DNA of 64,000 bases from positions 539,001 to 603,000 of the forward strand of contig JAIGNY010000912.1 of assembly GCA_020152595.1 (NCBI GenBank), written 5' to 3'. The notes beneath the pieces were generated by a model. The model did no database searches. It was not told the origin of the DNA and saw nothing but the letters and a program-made list of their open reading frames with translations. The position numbers were made by a program, and so were the translations under genes. Below, one piece after another: positions 24,350-35,927 of the stretch. Source of the stretch: Chiridota heheva (lineage: Eukaryota > Echinodermata > Holothuroidea > Apodida > Chiridotidae). Within the stretch, counting starts at the first letter, position 1. Each line of letters opens with the position of its first letter.

Positions 24350-24879
24350 TTAAAGAGGGAGGCTCGTCTCAGTAAAATTTGGTAAAAATGGGGGATACTA
24401 TATTTTGACGTCACTTTTGGTTGTGGAGGCAAGATCCGATCCTCTGTCTGTTTGTACTACACAGTACAGCCAGACACTAGCATGTACGTTGTGTGTGCAG
24501 AATTACATACACAGCGCATTACGTTACTGTGACGAGAAACTTATTTGTTTTTTTTCAATGCTTTTTTGTCAGAAAGCGAAAGTGAAATTTTAGTATCATA
24601 ATGCTACAATGATAGTGACCAAATGAAAATTACCAAGAAAAAAAAAGAAGCAGATAAACGATTCTATCGGGGCTCGAACTCACGACATGATTTGAAAAAA
24701 ATGTTACTTGCGATCGCCGCAACCATCTGGGCTATCTCGTGTGGTGACCTTCAAGGCGTTTTAAATAACTATATACCTTGCAATACGAGACAACGAATCG
24801 CGCAGCAAAATTTCAACCAATCAAAAAATTTGAAAGGAATTCTAAATATTGTGCACATATGACGATATCGCCTCTTTAA
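24350..24879. mobile_element. TTAA-flanked MITE (family 2) with a SINE head inside
   Basis: The left end is TTAA-AGAGGGAGGCTCGTC and the right end, on the opposite strand, TTAA-AGAGGCGATATCGTC, so the termini are imperfect inverted repeats of about 18 bp next to TTAA. The inside contains a minus-strand tRNA-like sequence (24660-24750). There is no transposase. Confidence 0.55.
24660..24750 (-). mobile_element. tRNA-derived SINE head
   Basis: On the minus strand an A-box TAGCCCAGATGG (24723-24734) is followed about 50 bases later by a B-box GAGTTCGAGCC (24671-24681), the spacing of a type 2 RNA polymerase III promoter. The extra A/T-rich bases in the middle and weak acceptor pairing argue against a working tRNA. 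The limits of the SINE body are unclear because it lies inside the element at 24350-24879. Confidence 0.6.
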
Positions 24880-25100
24880 GGTCTTTCCTATAGGAAATAA
24901 GTGAACATTTCTGTAGCTGTCCACATCTGAACAATTTGAAAAGACTCATTCTATTGAAATTACGTACTGTACAGATAACCTTTGTTTATACTGTAGAGTA
25001 AATGCTGTATATAGACCAACAGCTGGCACATCACTTTGTTTGCAAAGGATATGTTTTTCTTTAAAAACATCTGTGGACACCAGTCAAGTCTATCTACATA

Positions 25101-25370
25101 CTGTGGTGTAGCGGTTATCATACCTGTCTACAGACCACGGTGCCCTGGGTTCAAGCCTGGTTCAGGAAGACACGCCAGTGCACCACAACTGGTTATCAAA
25201 GGCCGTGGACATTGACTTGGTTGTCGATGTTATGTCTGTCCGTATGTCGTACCTGTGTTCTCTTCCGGGTCGTATTAAGCGTTTCATGATAGCATTTGTA
25301 CTATCATAACCGAATACGCAGGCGACGACCCGTCATTGTAATTGTGTGTTCAACTCTCTCTCTCTCAGTC
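25101..25370 (+). mobile_element. tRNA-derived SINE
   Basis: CTGTGGTGTAGCGGTTATCA gives an A-box and D-arm, and GGGTTCAAGCCTGG (25147) gives a B-box and T-arm, separated by about 30 bases. The body holds a G/C-richer section and ends near a (TC)n run at 25358. The head resembles animal tRNAs with a GTAGCGGTTA D-arm, but the anticodon arm is degenerate. Confidence 0.6.
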
Positions 25371-25827
25371 AAGTCTTTTTTTGCAATCACCTTTCAGAAG
25401 GAGATTCTAATTTTGATTCTAATTTTACATTTTTGGATTTGTGAAAGATACTGTACATTTTTGGTTTCAAAGTTACGGCTGATGGAATTATGAGTATTTG
25501 TTGGATTTACAATTGCAAAAATTGAACATCTATTCTAGATATCAAAAACAGGTCTAACAAAACTACAACAGCTGTTTTATTTTCCATTTAAGGCCTATTG
25601 ACACATTACAGTGGACTGGCACCGTACTGGACACATGACCGAGGGAGTGCATGGGGTTCCTGGTCATCCCCTTAAATTTTAGGACCTAACCATATTTTAC
25701 ATTACAAGTTGATTCGGATATTTTTAGTAAAGGCAAACTCATCATCAGAATTGGCAGCTTAATTTTCTTCACTGAATTTTAGAGGAGGATTAGAAACAAT
25801 GGGCTACTCTAGTAAATTGGGCAGTCC
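25371..25827. other. non-coding stretch, no gene seen
   Basis: AT-rich, without a recognised repeat or exon. Confidence 0.4.
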
Positions 25828-26177
25828 CAGAGGCATAGGAAGTGGGGGGAGGAGGAAGGGGGATTTCACCTTCTTAATTTCATGGTTGGGAGATGAAATT
25901 GGGAAATTATTAATGTAAATTTTCCCAAAACTGGCCAAAATATTCTGAAAACTGGTCAAAATTTCTTTAGAAGTGGCCAAATTTTCCTGAAAATTGGCCA
26001 AGATTTCCTAAAAATTGTCAAAAATTTCACAAAAATGAAGACAACTTCCCGAAAATGAAGGAAATCTTCCAGAAATTGAAGGGTGTTTCTCGATTTAGCA
26101 ACCTCTGATATTTGCACTGGTCACCAGGAAATGTTTTGGTTCCCCCCTCCCTGAGAAGTGACCCTTCCTATGCCCTG
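25828..26177. mobile_element. short non-autonomous DNA transposon with CAG-N-GGCATAGG ends
   Basis: The left end is CAGAGGCATAGGAAGTG and the right end, on the opposite strand, CAGGGCATAGGAAGGGT, a good inverted match. The 8-bp flanks (GGCAGTCC and AGAGGTCC) agree at 5 positions including the last four. The interior is a degenerate array of TTTCC-GAAAATTGGCCAA words like those at 2479 and, in reverse, 4895. There is no coding sequence. Confidence 0.65.
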
Positions 26178-26398
26178 AGAGGTCCATCCATAAAATCATT
26201 CACCTCATATTGTATATTTTTAGACCTTCAAATTTAATTTAAAACTGTAAAATATGTTGCTTGCCTGACATTGATGGATTTTTCACAATTTGTATTACCT
26301 TGAACTTATTCCAAAACAAGGAAGCATCTTTGGAATACAAAGCTCTAATTTTCTTTCAAAAAGTGGAGGATTTTATGATATTGGTGTCAGTGGAGGTT

Positions 26399-26525
26399 TG
26401 GAGCAGAGCCCTTCACCCTGCTCTAGCAGAGCCCCTCGCCCTGCTCTAGTAGAACCCCTCACCCTGCTCTAGTAGAACCCCTCACTCTGCTCTAGCAGAG
26501 CCCCTCACCCAACTCTAGCAGAACA
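26399..26525. repeat. 23-bp minisatellite, about 5 copies
   Basis: The unit is close to CCCTGCTCTAGCAGAGCCCC followed by TCA. CTCTAGCAGAG is an imperfect palindrome repeated once per unit. Confidence 0.92.
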
Positions 26526-26606
26526 TTGTTTAAAACACAGCGAATTCACCTTGGCACAAAGTTGCACAAAATGTTTGAAAACTACATTATCTTAAAACAC
26601 CTGATA

Positions 26607-26624
26607 GGGGGGGGGGGGGGGGGG
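26607..26624. repeat. run of 18 G
   Basis: An uninterrupted G homopolymer, followed by TGGGG. Rare at this length and prone to length error. Confidence 0.95.
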
Positions 26625-26730
26625 TGGGGAACATGACCCCCTTTCCCAGGAATCCTGGTTTGATTGCATATATCGTCTACCTTTTCGCATAGTCAAATGT
26701 CATCTGTGTAGTGATGAATGTCAAAATTGA

Positions 26731-26937
26731 AATTATTAATTCCGCATACTGACGAATGTTCGGAAAAATTTGAAGCTTGATGAAATAAAAGTTAGTAAAC
26801 GTATTATATAGTTTTAACTATCATTGGAAAGAGAAAATGCATTCTTTTGACAATTTTACTTACAATAAAGATAGTTTAAGTAAAATCTTATTGCATAAAG
26901 CTTCAAAGACATTCGTCAGTATGCGGAAATAATAATT
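26731..26937. mobile_element. short palindromic MITE with 28-bp arms
   Basis: The left arm AATTATTAATTCCGCATACT followed by GACGAATGT is repeated in reverse complement at 26908-26937 with one mismatch, and pairing continues inward through TTGAAGCTT. A third copy of the arm core (ACATTCGTCAGTATGCGGAA) lies at 26970-26990. The loop is short and AT-rich. Confidence 0.75.
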
Positions 26938-27039
26938 AAGTATTTTGCGCCAATTTTCGTTTCACCTAAGACATTCGTCAGTATGCGGAAAGAGGAACGA
27001 TATGTGCCCACATACTGTACTGTAGACAAATTTACTTCT

Positions 27040-27340
27040 GGCTTTGCATCTACTTAAAATGCATCTTTTTATGGAACAGACTTCCAGACAACATCAGACT
27101 TACAGTAGTCCTTCCCTCAATTCTTTTAAATCATCATTAAAGACATTCCTCATGTGTTCTGATTTTGTTCAATTTGAAGCTTATATTTGTTCTTGTATGT
27201 ATGTATTTTGCAGTATTCCTATCTATTATTTCTTTTTTGTTCACATTATTTTGCATTAATTGTTGTGTCGCTGCGCCATGAGCATCACTTTTGAAGGATA
27301 CTGGCGCATAACAAGTATTCATTATTATTATTATTACTTC
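27040..27340 (+). mobile_element. 3' end of a CR1/L2-like LINE
   Basis: At 27069-27098 the sequence reads LWNRLPDNIR, the hallmark near the C-terminus of the ORF2 protein in CR1/L2-type LINEs, followed after a frame change by SLNSFKSSLKTFLM, which fits the next conserved words. The untranslated tail ends in GCGCATAACAAGTATTC and an (ATT)5 run at 27321-27336, typical of short tandem tails in this group. The copy is 5'-truncated and frameshifted. Similar text on the other strand lies at 28675. Confidence 0.75.
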
Positions 27341-28673
27341 TAAATAGATCTACTGTGCATACTAAAACAACATTAAACATTGATGTGCTATATGTTCTCT
27401 GATGGTAGTGAAACAACTTGACCAGGTTGCCATTATAATATGTAAATGACATGATACCCCACAACAGAGAGCATTTAAGAAAAGCTCATCTCAAGTTTTC
27501 TCATTAGTTATGCAAATTTCTTTGTAATTTTAGCTGTTACGTAAAGATTCACTTTATTTGCATATGCACCTGAAGCAGTTTTGCACTTCAAAACTGTTGC
27601 TCGAATTTCCGCTTCTAAATTTTATGGATTTTGTTTCCTCTCCGAGTATCTCAAATATGGATTTTTCAACATTATCCCAAGCTGTAGTATAATTATTTTG
27701 CCAAAATGCCACGGTAATTTTTGTGTTGGTGTCTTTTTGGATTATATTAAGATTCTGAGTGCTAGTTTAGGGTTTCCAGCGGTAGTTTTTTCCCGACATG
27801 TCAAGAGTATGGTCGAATAAGAGCAAGATTAAATTTCCTTCTGACGAAATTTCATGAAACAGTAAAAATAAAAGATCTAAGGGATAGGAATTTTATTTGG
27901 GTAGGACTTACAGACATAATATTACATTTCTTGATTTGGTGCTTGTTGTTTGAATATTCATGCATTGTGACAGAATTAATTAATGTTCAATTTCAACTAA
28001 ATTAATTGTGTATTGTATATGTAGTACTTGTGGAAATTTTTAATGGTCTATTGTATATTTCTTTATCTGCATTCATGGAAATTAAATAGATCTAAAATTT
28101 AAGTATTTGTTTTAATCAATAAATTCCTAATAAATTAATATACTGTATTACACTTTCTATCAGGAATTCCTAATTACCTGCTGTTACGAAATCTACAGAT
28201 TATAATTTATCATATGTACTGTATATCATTAAAAAGAAACCATGGGGCTACCTGTATTAAGTATATTTACTTACCCGAGTAGAGGTTTTAATTGCCCCTT
28301 GGCCTGCAAACTCTAAACTAGAACATCAATGATGTACAGTAGTATAGCTCAACATACATGAATATTTTGGGGTGGTTACAAGCCTGTTTTTTTTATTGGT
28401 GGATAGTTAATTCGAGTAGCACTGGGCTGGGGTTGTTAGGAAAGAAATCCATGTTTGATGTTTATTGATTTTTAGATCCACCCATTACACAGAGTGCTCC
28501 ACCCATTACACAGAGTGTAATGAATGGAGCTTATCAAATTGTATGTGAGCTCCCATATGTGCCTGTACAAAGTTCTGTGTTAAAATGCATCTCCTCCTAG
28601 GTTCTAACAGTTTTGCTCTTGAGATTCTGGCTGGAGCATGATTTTTATATTCTTCATAAAACTTGTATTTTAC

Positions 28674-28674
<1 letters not shown>
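27341..28674. other. non-coding stretch, no gene seen
   Basis: AT-rich throughout. The short repeat CACCCATTACACAGAGTG occurs twice at about 28480 and 28500. No exon is supported. Confidence 0.4.
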
Positions 28675-28704
<30 letters not shown>

Positions 28705-28985
28705 ATTTTTATATAGCGCATTATACCAAACGGTCTTGATGCGCTTTACATAAACAAATATAACATGAGAAAACCTTAAGATACAAACAGTAAGAGAAGA
28801 AAAAACCATACTTAAAAAGATACAAGCAAGATAAAGTTACAAGGTCCAATAAGGGTAACTCATAAAAAGGTGTGTTTTCAATACACTCTAAAGATATCTA
28901 AAGTAGGGTCATTTCTGATGTAGATTGGGAGAATGTTCCAGAGTTTGGGGGCTGCAGATTGAAAAGAACATAAGAGATATTCCAT
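28675..28985 (-). mobile_element. 3' end of a second CR1/L2-like LINE, opposite strand
   Basis: On the minus strand 28926-28955 reads AAPKLWNILP, followed by an Ile-Arg word and a Phe-Arg ... Lys-His-Thr-Phe-Leu stretch, the same C-terminal block as at 27069. It then runs into an untranslated part with GCGC and ends in a (TTA)n tail (28675-28703 on the + strand as (TAA)n). It is 5'-truncated. The sequences differ enough from 27040 to be different families or old copies. Confidence 0.75.
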
Positions 28986-30137
28986 GTAGTTTTTTATTTA
29001 AAGCTCCCGAAAGGTAAAATTTTGTCTACAAAAGTGTCAGATTTCAATATGTAATAGCGCTAAAAATAACTCTTTTAGCTGTAGACAGTGTTCGTGTTTC
29101 GTACCTGTACCACGCCGGGCTACGATATTGGTCAGTTGGTATGGCAGGTCCTCCATACACGTTCATGTCTATTAGTTGCTGTACATGTACGGACATGTAT
29201 GTTTAATTATATCGTACTTATTTTCCACTCAGAATTCGGACATTCTTCTATGAATATGCAAATTCTCAGAATCTTATCGAATTAGAGTAAGAGTTCTTAA
29301 TAGGTCATGACATAGCCTAGAAGGTAACATGTGAAGTTGTTGTTTGATCATTTTCGCTTGTCGTACAGTATGTTTCAGTAAGTCTTAATTGTGCTACATT
29401 GCATCGCGGGGCTAGAGCGTTATACTTAAATGCACTACATATCACGGGGGTTAGAATTTAAAAAAAAAAACTGTTTTTACAGTGATTTTAGTTACTTTGA
29501 TCAAAGTATATACTGGGCTACTTTTCACTCCGTAAAATCTTCTGACGAGCTCTCCAAAGTATGGTCAAAGTTCAAAATACTGCTATCTGGGCTATAACAT
29601 TTTAGTGGGGGGTATTATGTTTTAGATTATGTTTTAGATTATTTTAGAGAAACAAATTAAGATAATACTTATAAAGTACAATTATTTAATGTAAACATTT
29701 CTTGTGTTTTATTGATTTGTTTTAGCACACAGTTTTTATACTAAAACTATTTAATGAAATTATATGAACCAACAAAATATTGTCAGCGAAAAATCAACCT
29801 ACAGGTTAGTGGAACATCCTAAAAACTATTTGCGGATGTTTGAATAGTTGATCAGAAACATGCAGAAAGATGGCGACCAAAACATCAAATCGGAGAATTT
29901 GATCCCCTCGAGGTGCTAAATAGGTAAAGGTTTAGGATTTTTTTTTAGAAAAGTGTATTATTTAGAACAATTGGTATAAAAATATCCAAAAAGTAAGTTA
30001 TTTTTCAATCATTAATTTTCTACAGTGTATGAATACAAAAACGGAAATTTTACCCAATTTATAACAGCCCTCATACGGCAATCCAAATGTCAACCCGCAC
30101 TGAGGAATGTGTATAATAACTAAGTTTTTACCCCAAC
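28986..30137. other. non-coding stretch, no gene seen
   Basis: AT-rich. A GATGGCGACC start-like word at 29869 is followed by a stop after 10 codons. Confidence 0.4.
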
Positions 30138-30209
30138 ATGGAAACGAAATCTATCCTCAAAATGGCAGCAGGCTTTGCTAAAAATGAAGAAAATTTAAAT
30201 AATTGTGAA
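30138..30209 (+). CDS. possible first coding exon of an unknown gene
   Basis: CCAACATGG, a very good start context, opens 24 codons (METKSILKMAAGFAKNEENL, then four more), ending at a perfect donor GAA|GTAAGT in phase 0. A second in-frame ATG with a good context is nine codons in. A short upstream frame (Met-Ser-Thr-Arg ...) lies just before it. No following exon is established; the phase-0 candidate at 42190 would fit but is itself weak. Start context plus donor can occur by chance in this much DNA. Confidence 0.3.
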
Positions 30210-31555
30210 GTAAGTAGCACTTTCTCAGGCCAAATATCATCATAAACATGAAGATTAATAGATTTTGATTGTTGTTTTTTGATTAGATGAATTACAATGG
30301 TTCAATTTACTAATAATGATCAGTAAGTAAGTGTTCTTTTTATAATTAAATGTACACCACCACATAATGACAAATGGCCTTTAACTCTTATGAACACAAA
30401 AGTGACAAAAATACTGCTCATGAGTTTTATCTTTGCTTTCCAAATTTTGTTCTTATGATTCTATACAGATGTTTGATATTAGTTATATGATGAAGAAAAT
30501 ATTGAAATATGATTGATAAAGAGTCCAAAAATATCTCTTTGGCTCCATGAGTAGAAGTCTATTTATATGTGGTATGTTACTCAGCCGCTCATGTTCTGCT
30601 CAAGTTTCAATTTGAAATACAGTATTAAACCATATGTGAGTTTATAGCAGTTCAGGAATCATGCGTGTTATTGCTAACAATCAGTTTCATTTCCGACTGG
30701 CAAATTTGCTTCTACTTTAAATGTTTGTGTCACTTTAATCTTTAATCTGACTTTTGCTTTTTGCAAGAGGAAGCTTTTGTATGAAGGGTGTTCAGGTTAA
30801 TATGATATGTACATTACAGTATACTTCCTTATCCCTGGGATGTTTATGTTCATATTTACATTTGTAGGAAGTTGTTAGGATTGAGGAGGCTGAGGTACAA
30901 AGGTTATATTAGTAGAGTTTATTACCACATACATAAGGGGATTTTCCTACTGAAAGTGGGGGACAAAGTAAAAGTAGGGAGGGGAAGAGGGGGGCATATC
31001 ACAAAATCATGCTGAGATACAAGAAGTCACCATGCAAAAGATTTAAATTTGGAAAAGTGGGTGTGTTCCCGCCTATGACCACATATACAACATTTAATGG
31101 AGAATTAACCTACTGTTAGTCTGGTAAACTTTTCTTAGAATCTATTGCATGGAAGAAAAAATGTTGTACTATAAACCATGACAATTTTGTGACATCACAA
31201 AGAGAAAACCTATGAATGTGCATATTCAAGTGCTTTTGCACCTGGCTATGGGCCTGGTGTCGTTGGGGGAGGATGAGATAAGCAGGTGTGTTTTTACAAT
31301 TTAAGGTAGTCCATCCTCGTAAAGGTAGCATTGTTGTTCAAGGAAAACTGCTTTTTGTACACATCGTTGGTTCTATAACAGTAGAATCTAATAAAGAGGA
31401 TTTTATCTGTACCATACACCCAATCAACCTCTAGCTGGAGAAGGCATTTTCAAGGTCTGAAATTGAAGGAAGAACATTAATATAAAGAAAAACACATATT
31501 TTGAGAGTTTTCCTTGGGAAGGGGCGCTTTCATATGTGATTTATATGTATATGTG
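30210..31555. other. non-coding stretch, no gene seen
   Basis: AT-rich with a G-rich patch near 30955-31000. Nothing else recognised. Confidence 0.4.
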
Positions 31556-31865
31556 CAGCCTGAGCAGGTGCCTTTTTTTGCACCATTTTCGTAGTGCAGG
31601 TGCCTTTTTTTACTTAAAAAATTGTACTAAAATGTATTATTATTTTTTTTAGTAAAAAAAGGTCTTTTTTTATCATTTTCGTAGTGCAGGTCCTAAAAAA
31701 ATGAGGTTTTACTGTGTTAGTTTTGTACTGCTGGTCCATTTGTACAATGGTTTGTTGAATACTCATACTGCAGCTATCAAAATTGACTTCTTTCATACTG
31801 CGGGTATCAAGATTGTATAATTTCATACTGTAGTTACCAAAATATCTGTCATACTGTGGGGATGT
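31556..31865. repeat. two small local repeats
   Basis: GTAGTGCAGGTGCC followed by a T-run recurs between 31560 and 31700, and CATACTGYRGNTATCAA recurs three or four times between 31760 and 31855 at about 30-bp spacing. Confidence 0.6.
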
Positions 31866-32303
31866 ATTAGGGTTGGTGAGCTGCACACCCCTACCACTGA
31901 GTATGAAGTGCACCCCCTCCCGGGTTTTTTTTTCCATACTGTACATCACATTTTTCTCAATATATCAACATATTTTCAGACTTTTATTACTCAACTTAAA
32001 AACTACACATTCTATTTTTAAAGTTCAAAGACTATTTAACTCACAATTGAATGGTATTTTCAGTATGCGGTTGAACAGAAAACTTTTTTACCTGTCCAGA
32101 GACCTTTAAATAAAGCATGTAACTACAGGACTGGTGATGGTCAGGGACAAATGTCCAGCCTTGACTGGACATCATCACATGCTTTGTGTATACAGAAAAT
32201 AAAGGGGAATTAAGAATTAATTCCAACTTGTGTAGACACCCAATCAATACGTCAATATTTTGTTTTAAAGCTGTGGTGAACTTATGGTTATAATACACAT
32301 GTT
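31866..32303. other. non-coding stretch, no gene seen
   Basis: The open frames on both strands here are short and show no domain. Confidence 0.4.
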
Positions 32304-32876
32304 TTAAAGGATTAGTTCAGTGGTCGAGTATGTTTATCTAATATAAACGAGGATTTCAGAAGAAACAAAATAGTGAAAGAAAGCATTCAAAAATCTTATT
32401 TCATTCAGTAGATATTTAAGTTTAAAGTTTGGTATCATTTATGTAGAAATGACTGAAATCAGACTAGATGTGATATCACAGCCTCAGATTCCTAAAAGTC
32501 TTGATGTATTCTTATCATATTTTTTCCTGCAATTTTGTGACTTAAAAAACCATGGGATATGACAAAAAAGTAGAATAACTGAACCTAGGAAGGGTAATTA
32601 TAATATACCACCTGAAGAAAGTTTAAGGGAAAATAATTTAGATAGTAGAAAAATTAAATAAAGTTTATTTAAAATACATAAAGACTGAGGAATCTGAGGC
32701 TGTGACATCACCACTTCTCTGATTTCAGTCGTTTGTACAGAAATAATACCAAACTTGAAACTTGAATATCTCCTCAACGGAATTAGATTTCAAATAATTT
32801 CTTCACTATTTTGTTTCTTTTGAAGTCTCTCTTTCATATAAGATGGACATGCTTGACCACTGAATTAATCCTTTAA
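32304..32876. mobile_element. TTAA-flanked foldback MITE (family 3, copy A)
   Basis: It begins TTAA-AGGATTAGTTCAGTGG and ends with the diverged reverse complement CCACTGAATTAATCCT-TTAA. The arms pair for over 200 bases, including GAAACAAAAT and CTGAAATCAGACTAG. It has no coding sequence and is 573 bp long. Sister copies lie at 40240-40808 and 50099-50483 in the same orientation. Confidence 0.85.
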
Positions 32877-33570
32877 TTCTCCTTTGTTCATGATGCATTT
32901 AATTGTACAAGCCATATATATGTATACATATTGTAGTTTGAAGTAATTACTTCTGGCTTCACAAGTGTTAAAAACATCTTTCAGAACTGGCTTATCAGAG
33001 CAATGCAGGAATATGTCTTTCATTTCATTATTTCAAAAGGTCAGTTTGGAAGGAAATTGATATGAAAGGACAGGATTGAGATCTCTTCAGATTCGGTCAG
33101 AGAATAATTTGACTCTGTTAGTTCTTTGACATGAAATTACCTTTCAAAATTCTTCAGTTGCTGATCATGACTTTCAAAATTTTACGCAACTGTAACTCTA
33201 TTTTGTTTTAAAAACTTGCTGTAATTTGCAGATGTAATTTTACTGATTGGTAAAACCTTCAAAATTTTGAGTCCTGTATCTGTTTAAAAAAGGTGTCTGT
33301 TACAAAGTAACAGTCTAACAAAACAATATGTATCAAAGTCATGTGAAGGCTTGAAAAGACCAAATTTGAGAGTTAGGTTTTAATCCTCAAAATGTTGTTT
33401 TGAAGTGAGTTGGGGGTTGGTGGGGAGAATTTCAGCACCCCATACTTTCTAAAGGAATTTCTAGATAAATGTTACACTACAATAATATGAAATTGCTTGG
33501 TAATGCATTGGTAATAATTTGTTAATTTAAAGTTGGTAATTAATTGATTTCAATAAGCTTTTAGCAAATT
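32877..33570. other. non-coding stretch, no gene seen
   Basis: AT-rich spacer without recognised features. Confidence 0.4.
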
Positions 33571-33902
33571 CTGTATTCGACGTATTAAGCCCCGGGCACT
33601 TATGAAAATAGAATTGCACAACTCATTAAGCCCAATGTTTCTTCCTAATTAGTGCCTATGCTCGAGGTTGCATACAATGTGCTATTAGATCTACATTGTG
33701 TGAACTGGTTTTATAGTAGCCCCATAATAACCACCACAGAAAGGTCGTGAGTGTCAGACGCAAATAGTAAATAATGTAACACAACTTATATCAACTCTTC
33801 AAATGAATGAAATAGATTGTAAAGGTACCTTTATGGTTAAACAGTCAAAAATGTTGTGTAGGCGCTTATTATAGCAGGGGCGTTAAATACATCAAATACG
33901 GT
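33571..33902. mobile_element. MITE-like element with GTATT ... GCCCC inverted ends
   Basis: The left end CTGTATTCGACGTATTAAGC followed by CCCGGGCACTTAT pairs with the right end, which on the opposite strand reads CCGTATTTGATGTATTTAAC followed by GCCCCTGC. The match is interrupted by small gaps. No target duplication is clear. Length about 332 bp, non-coding. Confidence 0.5.
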
Positions 33903-33914
33903 CTGTAAACAGTT

Positions 33915-34262
33915 CTTAGAATTTTTTGCTGTTTATCACATTCACATACAATTCAGAAACAAAAACATTGTCCTCGTTTGGATCCAAGAATTCTTCGTTG
34001 TTTATGACAATGTAGAAACAAGATCAAAATATCAAACAATATCGTTTGTACCCTAAGGTTCTAGGTTTTATTTCTGTTGTTTATCACAACACAAAAACAA
34101 ATATCCAACAATATTAACATCCTTGTGCCAGGTGCTAGGAATTCTTTGTGATACCTATCACAACACAGAAACAATAACAAAATGTTAAACATTTTATGTT
34201 GGGTTCCAGGAATTCTTTGTTGTTTAGCACTAGCAGAAACAAAAGCATTGTTCTCAGGGTGG
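33915..34262. repeat. about 74-bp tandem repeat, 4-5 copies
   Basis: GGAATTCTTTGTTGTTTATC and CACAACACAGAAACAA recur at 33988, 34063, 34139 and 34210 with substitutions. It begins right after the MITE-like element at 33571. Confidence 0.8.
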
Positions 34263-35276
34263 GGAGGGGTGGAGGGTCAAGGTAGAAATCTGAATATCTA
34301 CCAATTAATGCTTTTCTGCAGGAAACTGAAGAAATGTTGGAAAATTACAGAAAACAGCTGATTTCATCAAGAATTCCTGAAACTGTGAGATGGAAGGGAG
34401 ATTCGAGAAGTATGAAAAGATAAACAAAACAATCAACTTTGGCTCAAATGGACCTAATACAATACTACCCATCAGAATATTTTATTTTGAGATTTACTGA
34501 TTGCTATAGTCATCTTCCATCATGTTTTACCATTCCCCAACCATTTACTAAGTGAGAAGAAAGTATGTACTGTAGGTGGGAAGGTAAAATGATCTCTTCC
34601 TCCGTTCCCTTCCCCCTTCAACCCCCCTCCCCCCCTCCTTTTCCCTTCCCCTCCAATTCCTATCATAAGATGTAATGAGTGTATTTAGGTAGAATTTTGT
34701 AGTACGTGCCCTTTGGAAGAAATGTTAATAGCTTTTGGTGGTGATTGTGTGTTTTCTGTCTGTCTGTATGTACAGGCGAGAAGAGATATTGCAGATTTAC
34801 GTGTGTAAAATGTGTAATAAATAACAAACAAAAAAACGTAACAAACGTGAAAAACTAAACTATATTAGGTCTATTCCAATCAACAGCTCATTAAACACCT
34901 TCAAAATTTGACTTTCATAAATTGGCTTAAAAATATTCAAATTGTACTTTTTTACCATCATTCCAGTCACAAAATATGTTAAAGATAATAAGTTTTCAAT
35001 ATTTTAATGGTGGCCTTAAATTACTGCTTAAGTACAGACTACTTGACAACATGTCTTGTCTGTCTTTTATTTAATTTATTTAGTTGGCAGCAGTGAATAA
35101 TATATCAGCTTCATGAGAAATCAATTATCTAAAAGACTGCCCTGGACAGAAAGTCAATTATAAGTTAATCTCATTTGTCAAGTTTAATCAATAGTATAAC
35201 CACTGCTTTACATGGCTGCAAGCAAGGCCACGTAAACTGTGCAAGAGCTATTAGAGGCAATATTAAGTCAATTTCT
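34263..35276. other. non-coding stretch with a C-rich run
   Basis: A pyrimidine run near 34600-34655 is the only marked feature. No exon is supported. Confidence 0.4.
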
Positions 35277-35927
35277 TTAAAGGAGACATCAAAGTCATCT
35301 TTAAAGTCTGACATAATACTTATTTCATATGATAGAATTAAAAATAACAAATATTCTGACCAAGTTTCATGCCCCCTTAAGCAATTTTAACACAATTTGT
35401 ATAATTATTAAAAACTTTAATGCTACTACTAATTAGTGCTATGGGAGCTGCCATTTTGGTTTCAAAACATGCAGAATACGATGTAATTGGCCCAGCATGA
35501 TAGGATGTTGAAATACTTTATATTTCTTTATAATCTACCTCAAGTTTTCTAGCTGAAAAGAAATTGTTTTTCAGGACATTTTTGTGTTCATATGAAACTA
35601 TCAAAACATGCTGTTAAAACTTTGTGCCTCATCATTTTGGAATACAAACTTAAATCACATTTATAAAGAAATACATTCAATTCCCTCATCCCTATTAGGG
35701 AAATTATGTCATCATACACAATTTTTCCTGAATAGGGAAATTATGTCATCATGCACAATTTTTCAATACAGAATTGAACAAAATGGCAGCCTCTATGTGT
35801 TGACTTCAAAACATGAAAAACTTGAGATAGCAGTAAGATTTTGACTTGCTGTTTTTGGTAGTTAGTTAAGATTGTTATTCTTTATCATATGAAATAATGA
35901 TTGTATCAGACTTAATGTCTCCTTTAA
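35277..35927. mobile_element. TTAA-flanked foldback MITE (family 4)
   Basis: It starts TTAA-AGGAGACATCAAAGTC and ends, on the opposite strand, TTAA-AGGAGACATTAAGTC. Pairing continues inward through TTATTTCATATGATA. The middle holds two tandem copies of AGGGAAATTATGTCATCATA plus ACAATTTTTC (35697-35765). Length 651 bp, non-coding. Confidence 0.8.

Noticed and set aside
24623..24862. 79-codon frame beginning MKITKKKKEADKRF as a gene
   Set aside because: It overlaps a minus-strand tRNA-like SINE head inside a MITE-like element.
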